From the NCBI GenBank assembly GCA_023336875.1, contig JAMBLH010000201.1, positions 1 through 6,903 of the forward strand: DNA of 6,903 nt, written 5' to 3'. The stretch is from Actinomycetes bacterium. GTDB lineage: Bacteria; Actinomycetota; Acidimicrobiia; Spongiisociales; UBA5794. Positions 1 through 5,952 of this stretch are shown in pieces; the first letter of the stretch is position 1, and the number at the start of each line of letters is the position of its first letter. The notes beneath the pieces were generated by a model that saw only the letters and a program-made list of their open reading frames with translations, ran no database searches and was not told the origin of the DNA. Position numbers and translations under genes: made by a program.

Positions 1-123
1 CCGACCGCTTCGCTCTCCGACACAAGACCGTCGCTGCGCTTCCTTCACGACACACGACGGCCGCCGTGGGGTTCCGTGTCGTATGTCGTATGTCGCCTGT
101 CGCCTATCGCCTGTCGTACGCCT
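1..123. other. Non-coding region downstream of pfk, rich in short repeats
   Basis: No convincing gene is seen here. The stretch lies 3' of the phosphofructokinase stop. It contains two imperfect copies of a GACCG...CGCT...CGACAC pattern (about 3-25 and 26-53), followed by a run of 7-bp units at 78-119. A 7-bp dyad, ACGACAC at 47-53 and GTGTCGT at 76-82, encloses 22 bases. It could form a weak hairpin downstream of pfk, but it has no U-tract and I would not call it a terminator with confidence. Confidence 0.6.
78..119. repeat. Six tandem heptanucleotide repeats (consensus GTCGYMT)
   Basis: Six contiguous 7-bp units are visible: GTCGTAT twice (78-84, 85-91), GTCGCCT twice (92-98, 99-105), ATCGCCT (106-112) and GTCGTAC (113-119). 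The core TCG is invariant and the variation is at unit positions 1 and 5-7. The array ends 4 bases before the phosphofructokinase stop (124-126), so it would be transcribed into the 3' end of that mRNA. Function is unknown; slipped-strand expansion is the simplest origin. A second, different heptamer array lies at the other end of the window. Confidence 0.85.
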
Positions 124-1149
124 CTACCCGAAGAACGTTTCGGCTGTTTGGTATATGTCGTCGGGGACGCCGCGAATGGCCGAGGTCGCCTCGACGAGGG
201 GGACGGGTACCGTTTCGGTGGCTCTCATCGCGACCATCACGTTGGTCAAGCCGTCGATGGCAAAGTCTGCAGCCGCGACGCCGAGTCGTGTCGCAAGTAC
301 TCTGTCAGATGCAACGGGCGTTCCGCCACGCTGGATGTGGCCGAGGATCGAAACACGTGTCTCGAACTGCGTATTGTCCTCGATTGCTGCAGCAACGGCG
401 TACGCCACGCCCCCGAGGCGATCGAAGCCGAATGCATCCTGCTTCATCTCGCCTGGTTCATAGCCCGGAGGCGGATCGATGCCCTCAGCGACGACAACGA
501 TCGAGTACCGATGCCCTGAGCGATGTCTCTGTCTCAGCACGTCGACGACATGGTCGATGCTGTAGCGCTGCTCGGGGATGAGGATGTAATCCGCGCCACC
601 TGCAATACCGGCGTAGGTCGCGATCCATCCCTTGGTCCTGCCCATGACCTCGACAACGATCACGCGGTTGTGTGCCTCCGCGGTCGTTGCGAGTCGATCG
701 ATGGCTTCGGTGGCGATCTGTGTGGCCGTCTGGAACCCGAATGTGATGTCCGTGCCACAGATGTCATTGTCGATCGTCTTGGGGACCCCTACAACGTTGA
801 GGCCCTCGTCCGCGAGTCGCATTGCCGAACGTAGTGTTCCATCGCCGCCGACCACGATGATGCGATCGATGCCGTTTCGTGACAGCGTCCCTTCGCAACT
901 GATCATCCCTTTGCCATGGAAGTAGGGATCCATTCGCGACGTGCCGAGGATGGTGCCGCCACGGCCAAGAATTCCACGCACATCGTCCCTGCGAAGCAGC
1001 ACGGTGTTGTCCTCCATGAGCCCCTCCCAGCCGTTGAGGATTCCAAGAACCTCTTCGCCCCTCTCATCTGCGCGTCCAACGACGCCTCGGATCACAGCGT
1101 TCAAACCGGGACAATCGCCGCCCGCGGTAAGTACTCCTATGACTCCCAC
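124..1149 (-). CDS. pfkA: 6-phosphofructokinase (PFK family, Gly104/Lys124 type)
   Basis: Cytoplasmic glycolytic enzyme that phosphorylates fructose 6-phosphate to fructose 1,6-bisphosphate. The 341 residues are full length and most positions align directly to E. coli PfkA numbering. Visible motifs are GGDCPGLNAVIRG (10-22), Arg72 in TSRMDPY, GGDGT (101-105, with Asp103 and Gly104), PKTIDND (123-129, catalytic Asp127), Arg162, MGR (169-171), Glu222, and Arg265 with HIQRGG (271-276) for the sugar phosphate. Gly104 is typical of ATP-dependent enzymes, whereas Lys124 is typical of pyrophosphate-dependent ones. This mixed signature is known in actinobacterial PFKs; I favour ATP as donor but the sequence does not settle it. 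Positions 25, 187, 211 and 213, which carry effector-binding residues in well-studied bacterial PFKs, are Gly, Asp, Ser and His here, so classical ADP/PEP control may be weak or absent. The start is GTG at 1149, supported by GAGGAG five bases upstream. The gene is divergent from dnaE and ends in TAG. Confidence 0.95.
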   Translation of the reverse strand: MGVIGVLTAGGDCPGLNAVIRGVVGRADERGEEVLGILNGWEGLMEDNTVLLRRDDVRGILGRGGTILGTSRMDPYFHGKGMISCEGTLSRNGIDRIIVVGGDGTLRSAMRLADEGLNVVGVPKTIDNDICGTDITFGFQTATQIATEAIDRLATTAEAHNRVIVVEVMGRTKGWIATYAGIAGGADYILIPEQRYSIDHVVDVLRQRHRSGHRYSIVVVAEGIDPPPGYEPGEMKQDAFGFDRLGGVAYAVAAAIEDNTQFETRVSILGHIQRGGTPVASDRVLATRLGVAAADFAIDGLTNVMVAMRATETVPVPLVEATSAIRGVPDDIYQTAETFFG

Positions 1150-1346
1150 AGCTTCTCCTCGCTGGTGCCTCTTGGCTCAGTTGTTGGTTCCTTGTGCGCG
1201 ATGTTCCACGTGTGGTGCTGGTGGACACGCAATTGGTAGATTAGGACCGACAGGGGTGGCGGTTGCACCTTGCGTGTCATTGCCCCTCGGTATGCACATG
1301 CAGGCCGGTCGTGCTTACATGGGTGTAATTCGCAGATTGGGACATC
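1150..1346. promoter_or_regulatory. Divergent intergenic region with pfkA and dnaE promoters
   Basis: These 197 bases separate the starts of two divergent genes and so must contain both promoters. The best -10-like string for dnaE is TAGATT at 1237-1242, but no good -35 lies 16-18 bases upstream of it. The overlapping minus-strand TAATCT (1238-1243) is a possible -10 for pfkA, again without a clear -35. CCACGTGTGG at 1206-1215 is a short inverted repeat (CCAC, 2-base gap, GTGG) that could be an operator. No RNA gene or riboswitch fold was recognised. Promoter positions are guesses. Confidence 0.35.
1155..1160 (-). promoter_or_regulatory. Shine-Dalgarno of pfkA
   Basis: Read on the minus strand this is GAGGAG, followed by AAGCT and then the GTG start at 1149-1147. 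The strong match and the 5-base spacer settle the GTG start, which also places the conserved GVLTAGGDCPG strand right at the N-terminus as in other PFKs. Confidence 0.8.
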
Positions 1347-1354
1347 TTGGCTGA
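1319..1354 (+). other. Possible 11-codon upstream ORF overlapping the dnaE start
   Basis: An ATG at 1319 opens a short frame encoding MGVIRRLGHLG and ending in TGA at 1352-1354. It overlaps the first eight bases of dnaE in another frame. Its stop lies just beyond the dnaE TTG, so termination followed by re-initiation is conceivable. It has no clear Shine-Dalgarno, and a frame this short arises easily by chance. Confidence 0.15.
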
Positions 1355-4300
1355 CAGCTTCGCGCATCTTCACGTTCACACCGAGTTCTCCATGCTCGAT
1401 GGGGCTGCACGAGTCAAGGATCTCGTCAGGGCAGTTGCTGCGGATAACCAGCCTGCCGTCGCAATCACCGACCATGGAGTTCTCTACGGCGTTGTCGACT
1501 TTGTCAAGGCAGCCAGGGAGGAGGGCGTCAAGCCGATCATTGGCATCGAGGCGTACCTGACCCCAGGATCCAGGTTCGATCGGCCAGCGCGACGCGACGA
1601 TCGTAGATACCACATGACGATTCTGGCGGAGAACGAGGTTGGTTATCGCAATCTCATGAAGCTCGCATCAAGGGCCTATACAGAGGGTTACTACTACAAG
1701 CCGCGCATTGATGCTGAGCTTCTTGCTGAACACAGCGCAGGTCTGATAGGCACAACAGGGTGTCTTGGTGGGCACGTTCCCCAACTTCTTGGCGTTGACG
1801 AGGCCGCCGACGATGACCAGCGTGGCACCGAGCGTGATTTCGACGGTGCAGTCGCCGCTGCCGCGATGTATCAGGACATCTTCGGCAAGGAGAATTTCTT
1901 CATCGAGTTGCAGGACCACGGCATCCCTGCTCAACGCAAGATCATGGACGACCTCCTTGACATCGGAGGGAGGCTCGGAGCGCCCCTTCTTGCAGCCAAC
2001 GACTCGCACTACACCCACGCCCATGAGGCGGACGCACACGATGCGCTGCTCTGCATCCAGACCGGCTCCGTAAAGTCCGACGAGAAGCGGTTCAGGTTCC
2101 ACTCCGAGGAGTTCTACATCAAGTCCGCAGCTCAGATGCGATCCCTGTTCGGTGGCGAGCAGTATCCAGGTGCAGCCGACAACACGCTGCTCATCGCTGA
2201 GCGGGTGGATTTCGATATCGAATTCGGCCGAATGCTGCTGCCGAAGTTCGACGTGCCCTCCGATCACACCGAGGACACATATCTGAGGCATCTTGTGATG
2301 GAAGGAGCGACGCGCAGGTATCAGTCCATCACTCCAGAGGCGCAGGAGCGCATCGACTATGAACTCAAGGTCATCTCCGAGATGGGCTTCTCCGCGTACT
2401 TCCTGATCGTATGGGATCTGATCCAGTACGCCGCACAGCAGGGCATTCGTACTGGTCCGGGGCGGGGCAGTGCTGCTGGGTCAATAGTCTCGTACACGCT
2501 CGCCATAACTGATCTCGACCCACTCGAGTACGGGCTGATCTTCGAACGTTTCCTCAACCCGGGGCGGAGAGAGATGCCCGACATCGATATGGACTTCGAT
2601 GAGCGTTATCGCGCCGAGATGATCCGGTATTCAGCGGAGAAGTATGGCTCGGACCATGTTGCCCAGATCATCACTTTCTCGACGATCAAGGGGAAGCAAG
2701 CGATCAGGGATGCTGCGCGTGTGCTCGACTTCCCGTATTCCACAGGCGACCAGCTCGCAAAGGCAATGCCACCCGCCATCCTCGGCAAGGACGCGAGCAT
2801 CGACCAATGTCTCACCGAGCCGGGTCCAGATGCACCAAGCGACCTACGCGACCACTATTCGGCAGCCTCGGGCCTACGAGATCTCATTGGCTCTCTCGAT
2901 GGTGCCCCGGAGATAATCGAGACCGCGAGAGGGCTGGAGGGTCTCCGACGGCAGGACTCCATTCATGCCGCGGCCGTGGTTATCTCACCTGAGCCGCTCA
3001 CAAATATCGTGCCGATTCAGCGCAAGGGCGATGATGCCGAGATCGTCACCCAGTACGAGATGCACGGCATTGAATCACTTGGTCTCCTGAAGATGGATTT
3101 TCTCGGTCTCAGGAACCTTGCGACCATCGAACGTGCACTTGAGCTGATCGAGAAAAACACGGGCATCAGGCCGGACATCGATGGCGTGCCCCTTGATGAT
3201 GACCTTGTCTATGAGATGCTGCGACGCGGGGACACGGTGGGCGTGTTCCAGTTCGAGGGCGGGCCGATGCGGGCCCTCATGCGAAACCTGGGGCCTGACC
3301 GCTTTGAGCATCTCATCGCTCTCAACGCGCTCTACAGACCTGGACCGCTTGGAGCGGGCATGCACCTCGAGTACGCGGACAGGAAGAACGGCAAGTCGGC
3401 CGTCGAATATCCGCATCCTGATCTTGAACCTGTGCTTGGCGACAGCTACGGCATCATGGTCTTTCAGGAGCAGGTCATGCAGACCGCCCAGCTAATGGCG
3501 GGCTTCTCAATGGTTGACGCCGATGCTCTCCGAAAGGCGATGGGCAAGAAGATTCCTTCGGTGATGAAGGAGCAGGAGGAGAAGTTCGTTTCTGGATGTG
3601 TCGCGAACGGTCATCCGGAGTCTCTCGGCAGGGACCTTTTCGGATTCATCGAGCACTTCGCCGGATATGGGTTCAACAAGAGCCATTCCGCGGCGTACGC
3701 GCTTGTTGCGTATCAGACGGCATGGCTCAAAGCCCACTATCCAACGGAGTACATGGCAGCGCTCTTGACGGCCGTCAAGAGCAATAAGGACAAGACCGCA
3801 GCCTATCTCCATGAATGCAGGATGATGAAGATCCCTGTTCTTGTCCCAGGTGTGAACGTCTCGGAGCGCGATTTCATGGCAGCGGATGGCGAGATTGTGT
3901 TTGGACTCTCCGCGGTACGTAACGTCGGAGAGGCTGTTGTCGATCTGATCGTCGAAGAGCGGTCGTCGAATGGAGACTTCGTGGACTTCTTCGACTTCAT
4001 CGAACGAATTGACATCCAGGTGCTGAACAAGCGAACGATCGAGTCGATGATCAAGGCAGGCGCCTTCGATTCGATGGGGCACACTCGCCGCGGTCTGATC
4101 GAGGTATCCCATCAGATCGTCGACACCACCCTCGATCGCAGGCGTGCAGAAGAGGCTGGGCAATACAGTCTCTTCGGAGGTGGAGACTCCGAGGTCAGCG
4201 ATGTGCCTCGCGACGTCGCGGATCACGAGTGGGACAAGAAGGTACGTCTCGCGTTCGAGAAGGAGATGCTCGGTCTCTATATCTCGGATCACCCCTTGCT

Positions 4301-4850
4301 CGGCCTGGAAAAGATGCTTGCCCAGATGACAGATACCCCAATACCTGGTCTGTGGGACCGAGATGATCGTTCCCAGGCAACGATTGCGGGTGTCATAGGT
4401 TCGATCAATCGGAGGTACACGCGCAAAGGCGACCCGATGGTGTACTTCTCCGTCGAAGATCTCCAGGGAAGCGTGGAGGCCGTCGCGTTCCCAAAGACGG
4501 TTGCCGAGCACGGGCCCATGATCCGCGAGGACGCGATCGTGGTGATGCGCGGCCGCATCGACCATCGTGGCGATGATGTCAAATTCATTGTGCAATCGAT
4601 TTCTGAGCCTGAGTTGACAGAGGATCTCACGGTCAGAGTTCGTGTCTCGGCGTCGCGACTCTCGACTTCCGTCGTCGAGAACCTGAAGTTGGTGCTCTCC
4701 AACCATCCAGGATCTGCACCTGTATTCATCCATATGACATCAGCCGGCGCGGAGAAGGTCCTACGCGTTGGAGCCGAGCACAACGTCGAGCCCCGCTCCG
4801 CGCTATTCGCCGAGTTGCGCGAACTCCTCGGCCCCTCCTCCGTGTTCTGA
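1347..4850 (+). CDS. dnaE: DNA polymerase III alpha subunit (DnaE1 type)
   Basis: Catalytic subunit of the replicative polymerase, acting at the fork in the polymerase III holoenzyme. The 1167 residues are full length. The N-terminal PHP domain (about 1-280) keeps residues matching all nine metal ligands described for Mycobacterium DnaE1: His9, His11, Asp18, His43, Glu68, His89, Cys139, Asp219 and His221. The polymerase core follows, with GPGRGSAAGS (370-379), MPDIDMDFD (410-418; catalytic Asp412 and Asp414) and LKMDFLGLRNL (581-591; catalytic Asp584). Next come the fingers (about 620-825) and a helix-hairpin-helix region (about 826-910). QYSLF (939-943) fits the sliding-clamp binding consensus. 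An OB fold (about 1010-1090) and a C-terminal domain complete it. The start is TTG: an in-frame TAA at 1326-1328 leaves it as the only initiator before the HLHVH motif. Its Shine-Dalgarno is weak, with only a GGGA nearby. DnaE2 is unlikely given the intact PHP site, clamp motif and length. The 3' end meets a convergent operon across a hairpin. Confidence 0.97.
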   Translation: MADSFAHLHVHTEFSMLDGAARVKDLVRAVAADNQPAVAITDHGVLYGVVDFVKAAREEGVKPIIGIEAYLTPGSRFDRPARRDDRRYHMTILAENEVGYRNLMKLASRAYTEGYYYKPRIDAELLAEHSAGLIGTTGCLGGHVPQLLGVDEAADDDQRGTERDFDGAVAAAAMYQDIFGKENFFIELQDHGIPAQRKIMDDLLDIGGRLGAPLLAANDSHYTHAHEADAHDALLCIQTGSVKSDEKRFRFHSEEFYIKSAAQMRSLFGGEQYPGAADNTLLIAERVDFDIEFGRMLLPKFDVPSDHTEDTYLRHLVMEGATRRYQSITPEAQERIDYELKVISEMGFSAYFLIVWDLIQYAAQQGIRTGPGRGSAAGSIVSYTLAITDLDPLEYGLIFERFLNPGRREMPDIDMDFDERYRAEMIRYSAEKYGSDHVAQIITFSTIKGKQAIRDAARVLDFPYSTGDQLAKAMPPAILGKDASIDQCLTEPGPDAPSDLRDHYSAASGLRDLIGSLDGAPEIIETARGLEGLRRQDSIHAAAVVISPEPLTNIVPIQRKGDDAEIVTQYEMHGIESLGLLKMDFLGLRNLATIERALELIEKNTGIRPDIDGVPLDDDLVYEMLRRGDTVGVFQFEGGPMRALMRNLGPDRFEHLIALNALYRPGPLGAGMHLEYADRKNGKSAVEYPHPDLEPVLGDSYGIMVFQEQVMQTAQLMAGFSMVDADALRKAMGKKIPSVMKEQEEKFVSGCVANGHPESLGRDLFGFIEHFAGYGFNKSHSAAYALVAYQTAWLKAHYPTEYMAALLTAVKSNKDKTAAYLHECRMMKIPVLVPGVNVSERDFMAADGEIVFGLSAVRNVGEAVVDLIVEERSSNGDFVDFFDFIERIDIQVLNKRTIESMIKAGAFDSMGHTRRGLIEVSHQIVDTTLDRRRAEEAGQYSLFGGGDSEVSDVPRDVADHEWDKKVRLAFEKEMLGLYISDHPLLGLEKMLAQMTDTPIPGLWDRDDRSQATIAGVIGSINRRYTRKGDPMVYFSVEDLQGSVEAVAFPKTVAEHGPMIREDAIVVMRGRIDHRGDDVKFIVQSISEPELTEDLTVRVRVSASRLSTSVVENLKLVLSNHPGSAPVFIHMTSAGAEKVLRVGAEHNVEPRSALFAELRELLGPSSVF

Positions 4851-4852
4851 GC

Positions 4853-4904
4853 GGGTTTTGGCGTGGCTGGCGGGAATATGTTCCCGCCAGCCACGCCAAA
4901 ACCC
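4853..4904. terminator. Perfect 24-bp hairpin, probable bidirectional terminator
   Basis: The left arm (4853-4876) and right arm (4881-4904) are exact reverse complements over 24 bp and enclose a 4-base loop, TATG. The arms begin GGGTTTTGG and end CCAAAACCC. The hairpin starts 2 bases after the dnaE stop and ends 1 base before the stop of the convergent ATPase gene, so it can serve both transcripts. No run of T follows on either strand. If it terminates, it is of the U-tract-poor type reported in actinobacteria, or it acts by blocking polymerase or protecting 3' ends. Confidence 0.85.
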
Positions 4905-4905
4905 T

Positions 4906-5952
4906 TCACAGTGCCAGGTCTTCGATGATCCCTGAGTGGGCGACCAGTGTCCTGAGGGCGTCGAGGGACTGGGGTGAAGGCGTGGTCCAAGGGACCGAGT
5001 AGACCGGTACGTGATAGCGCGCAGACAGTTCGCCTGCTGCGTCGGACTGTCGTCTGGCTTCTGACGCCCACGAGCGCAGATTCGTCTTTGCCTTCGCCCG
5101 CAGAACAGAGTCTTCGACGTTTCGTATCGGAGATTCGGCTGCAACTATCCATTCGGTGGGCAACTTGCGATTGAACATGATCCCACTAGGCATGATATTG
5201 ATGCCCTCAAGCTCGGTGAAGAAGCGACGAGTCTCGTGCATGGGGGTCGGGTCCGCTGTCGTTGCGACAATGGTGTCTGCGTCCCTGAGGTATCTCTCGA
5301 TGGTGCGGGATCGAACCGAGATGGTGTCGTGCATGGTCCTCAGATCAATAAGGAAGTCTGTGACCTCGCTCAACATCGGTCCACCGAGTGCTGCGTCCGC
5401 GATCCTCAACATCGGCTTCGCCGTGAAACGGTACAGGAGACCCCTTCCAGGAAGATTCGATCCGGTGAGCCATTTGAGGAGCTTCCCAGACATCAGGTCG
5501 TTCGCCATTGCCGGTGCCTGGTAGAAGTCGATCCCTCCACCTGAAGGGGGCGTGTCCACCACGATCATATCGAAGCGCTTGGTCTCGATGTACTCGGCCA
5601 TTCTCTCGCCTGCGGCGTACGACTGCGCAGCAGGGAAGCGATCCGCAAGGGCCTGGAAGTAACGATTCGCCAGCAGTCGTTTGCCAACCTCTGGATCTGC
5701 GTACCGGTGGATGATTGCTTCCCATGATGCGGATGCATCGAGCATTGCGGCCCACATGCTGTCCGAGCCCTTGATTTGGACAGGTGTGTCCCCAAGATCC
5801 GAGATTCCAAGTGCATCTGCGAGTCGTTTGGCCGGGTCGATGGTCAGCACAAGTGTGGAATGGCCGCGCTCGGAGATAGCAGCACCAAGGGCTGCCGACA
5901 ACGTGGTCTTGCCTACGCCCCCCGCTCCCGTGACGATGACGGTCGAGGTCAT
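4906..5952 (-). CDS. ArsA/Get3-family ATPase, second subunit (Rv3680-like)
   Basis: A cytoplasmic P-loop ATPase of 348 aa in the ArsA/Get3 branch of the SIMIBI class. The deviant Walker A at residues 9-17 reads GAGGVGKTT. The family's signature lysine is replaced by Ala10, while the catalytic-type Lys15 remains. Switch I is TIDPAKRLADAL (37-48), switch II is DTPPSGGGIDF (133-143), and the adenine-contacting loop includes FNR (260-262). Segments 60-125 and 150-225 look helical and would form the helical subdomain. There are no cysteines, transmembrane segments or signal peptide, so neither arsenite chelation nor a CxxC zinc site is possible. The start ATG overlaps the stop of the upstream ATPase gene (ATGA, 5949-5952) with no evident Shine-Dalgarno, so translation is probably coupled. 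Order and motifs recall mycobacterial Rv3680, second of the Rv3679-Rv3680 pair studied as Get3 homologues (BagA/BagB). The client or substrate is not shown by the sequence. Confidence 0.85.
   Translation of the reverse strand: MTSTVIVTGAGGVGKTTLSAALGAAISERGHSTLVLTIDPAKRLADALGISDLGDTPVQIKGSDSMWAAMLDASASWEAIIHRYADPEVGKRLLANRYFQALADRFPAAQSYAAGERMAEYIETKRFDMIVVDTPPSGGGIDFYQAPAMANDLMSGKLLKWLTGSNLPGRGLLYRFTAKPMLRIADAALGGPMLSEVTDFLIDLRTMHDTISVRSRTIERYLRDADTIVATTADPTPMHETRRFFTELEGINIMPSGIMFNRKLPTEWIVAAESPIRNVEDSVLRAKAKTNLRSWASEARRQSDAAGELSARYHVPVYSVPWTTPSPQSLDALRTLVAHSGIIEDLAL
5949..5952 (-). promoter_or_regulatory. ATGA stop/start overlap coupling the two ATPase genes
   Basis: On the minus strand the TGA stop of the 286-aa ATPase and the ATG start of the 348-aa ATPase share bases as ATGA. 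No ribosome-binding site is obvious just upstream. Re-initiation by the terminating ribosome would give near-equal amounts of the two proteins, which fits a hetero-oligomer. Confidence 0.85.

Noticed and set aside
66..581. Plus-strand frames of 126-171 codons over the 3' part of pfkA
   Set aside because: They are antisense to the conserved phosphofructokinase, and their N-termini translate the heptamer repeats into low-complexity peptides.
1137..1613. 158-codon minus-strand frame covering the pfkA-dnaE intergenic region
   Set aside because: It overlaps the dnaE PHP coding region antisense and also the pfkA start; no domain is visible, and it would leave no room for the divergent promoters.
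3507..4733. Long open frame (408 codons) on the minus strand inside dnaE
   Set aside because: It lies entirely antisense to a fully conserved dnaE, shows no recognisable motif, and is rich in Arg/His as expected of the complement of a GC-biased gene.
1347..4850. DnaE2, the error-prone mutasome polymerase
   Set aside because: The PHP ligands are complete, the internal clamp motif QYSLF is present, the protein is 1167 aa long, and no imuA or imuB gene is adjacent.
4289..5152. 287-codon minus-strand frame spanning the dnaE end, the hairpin and the ATPase 3' end
   Set aside because: It overlaps two well-supported genes and reads through the terminator hairpin; the composition is Arg/Ser-rich and there are no motifs.
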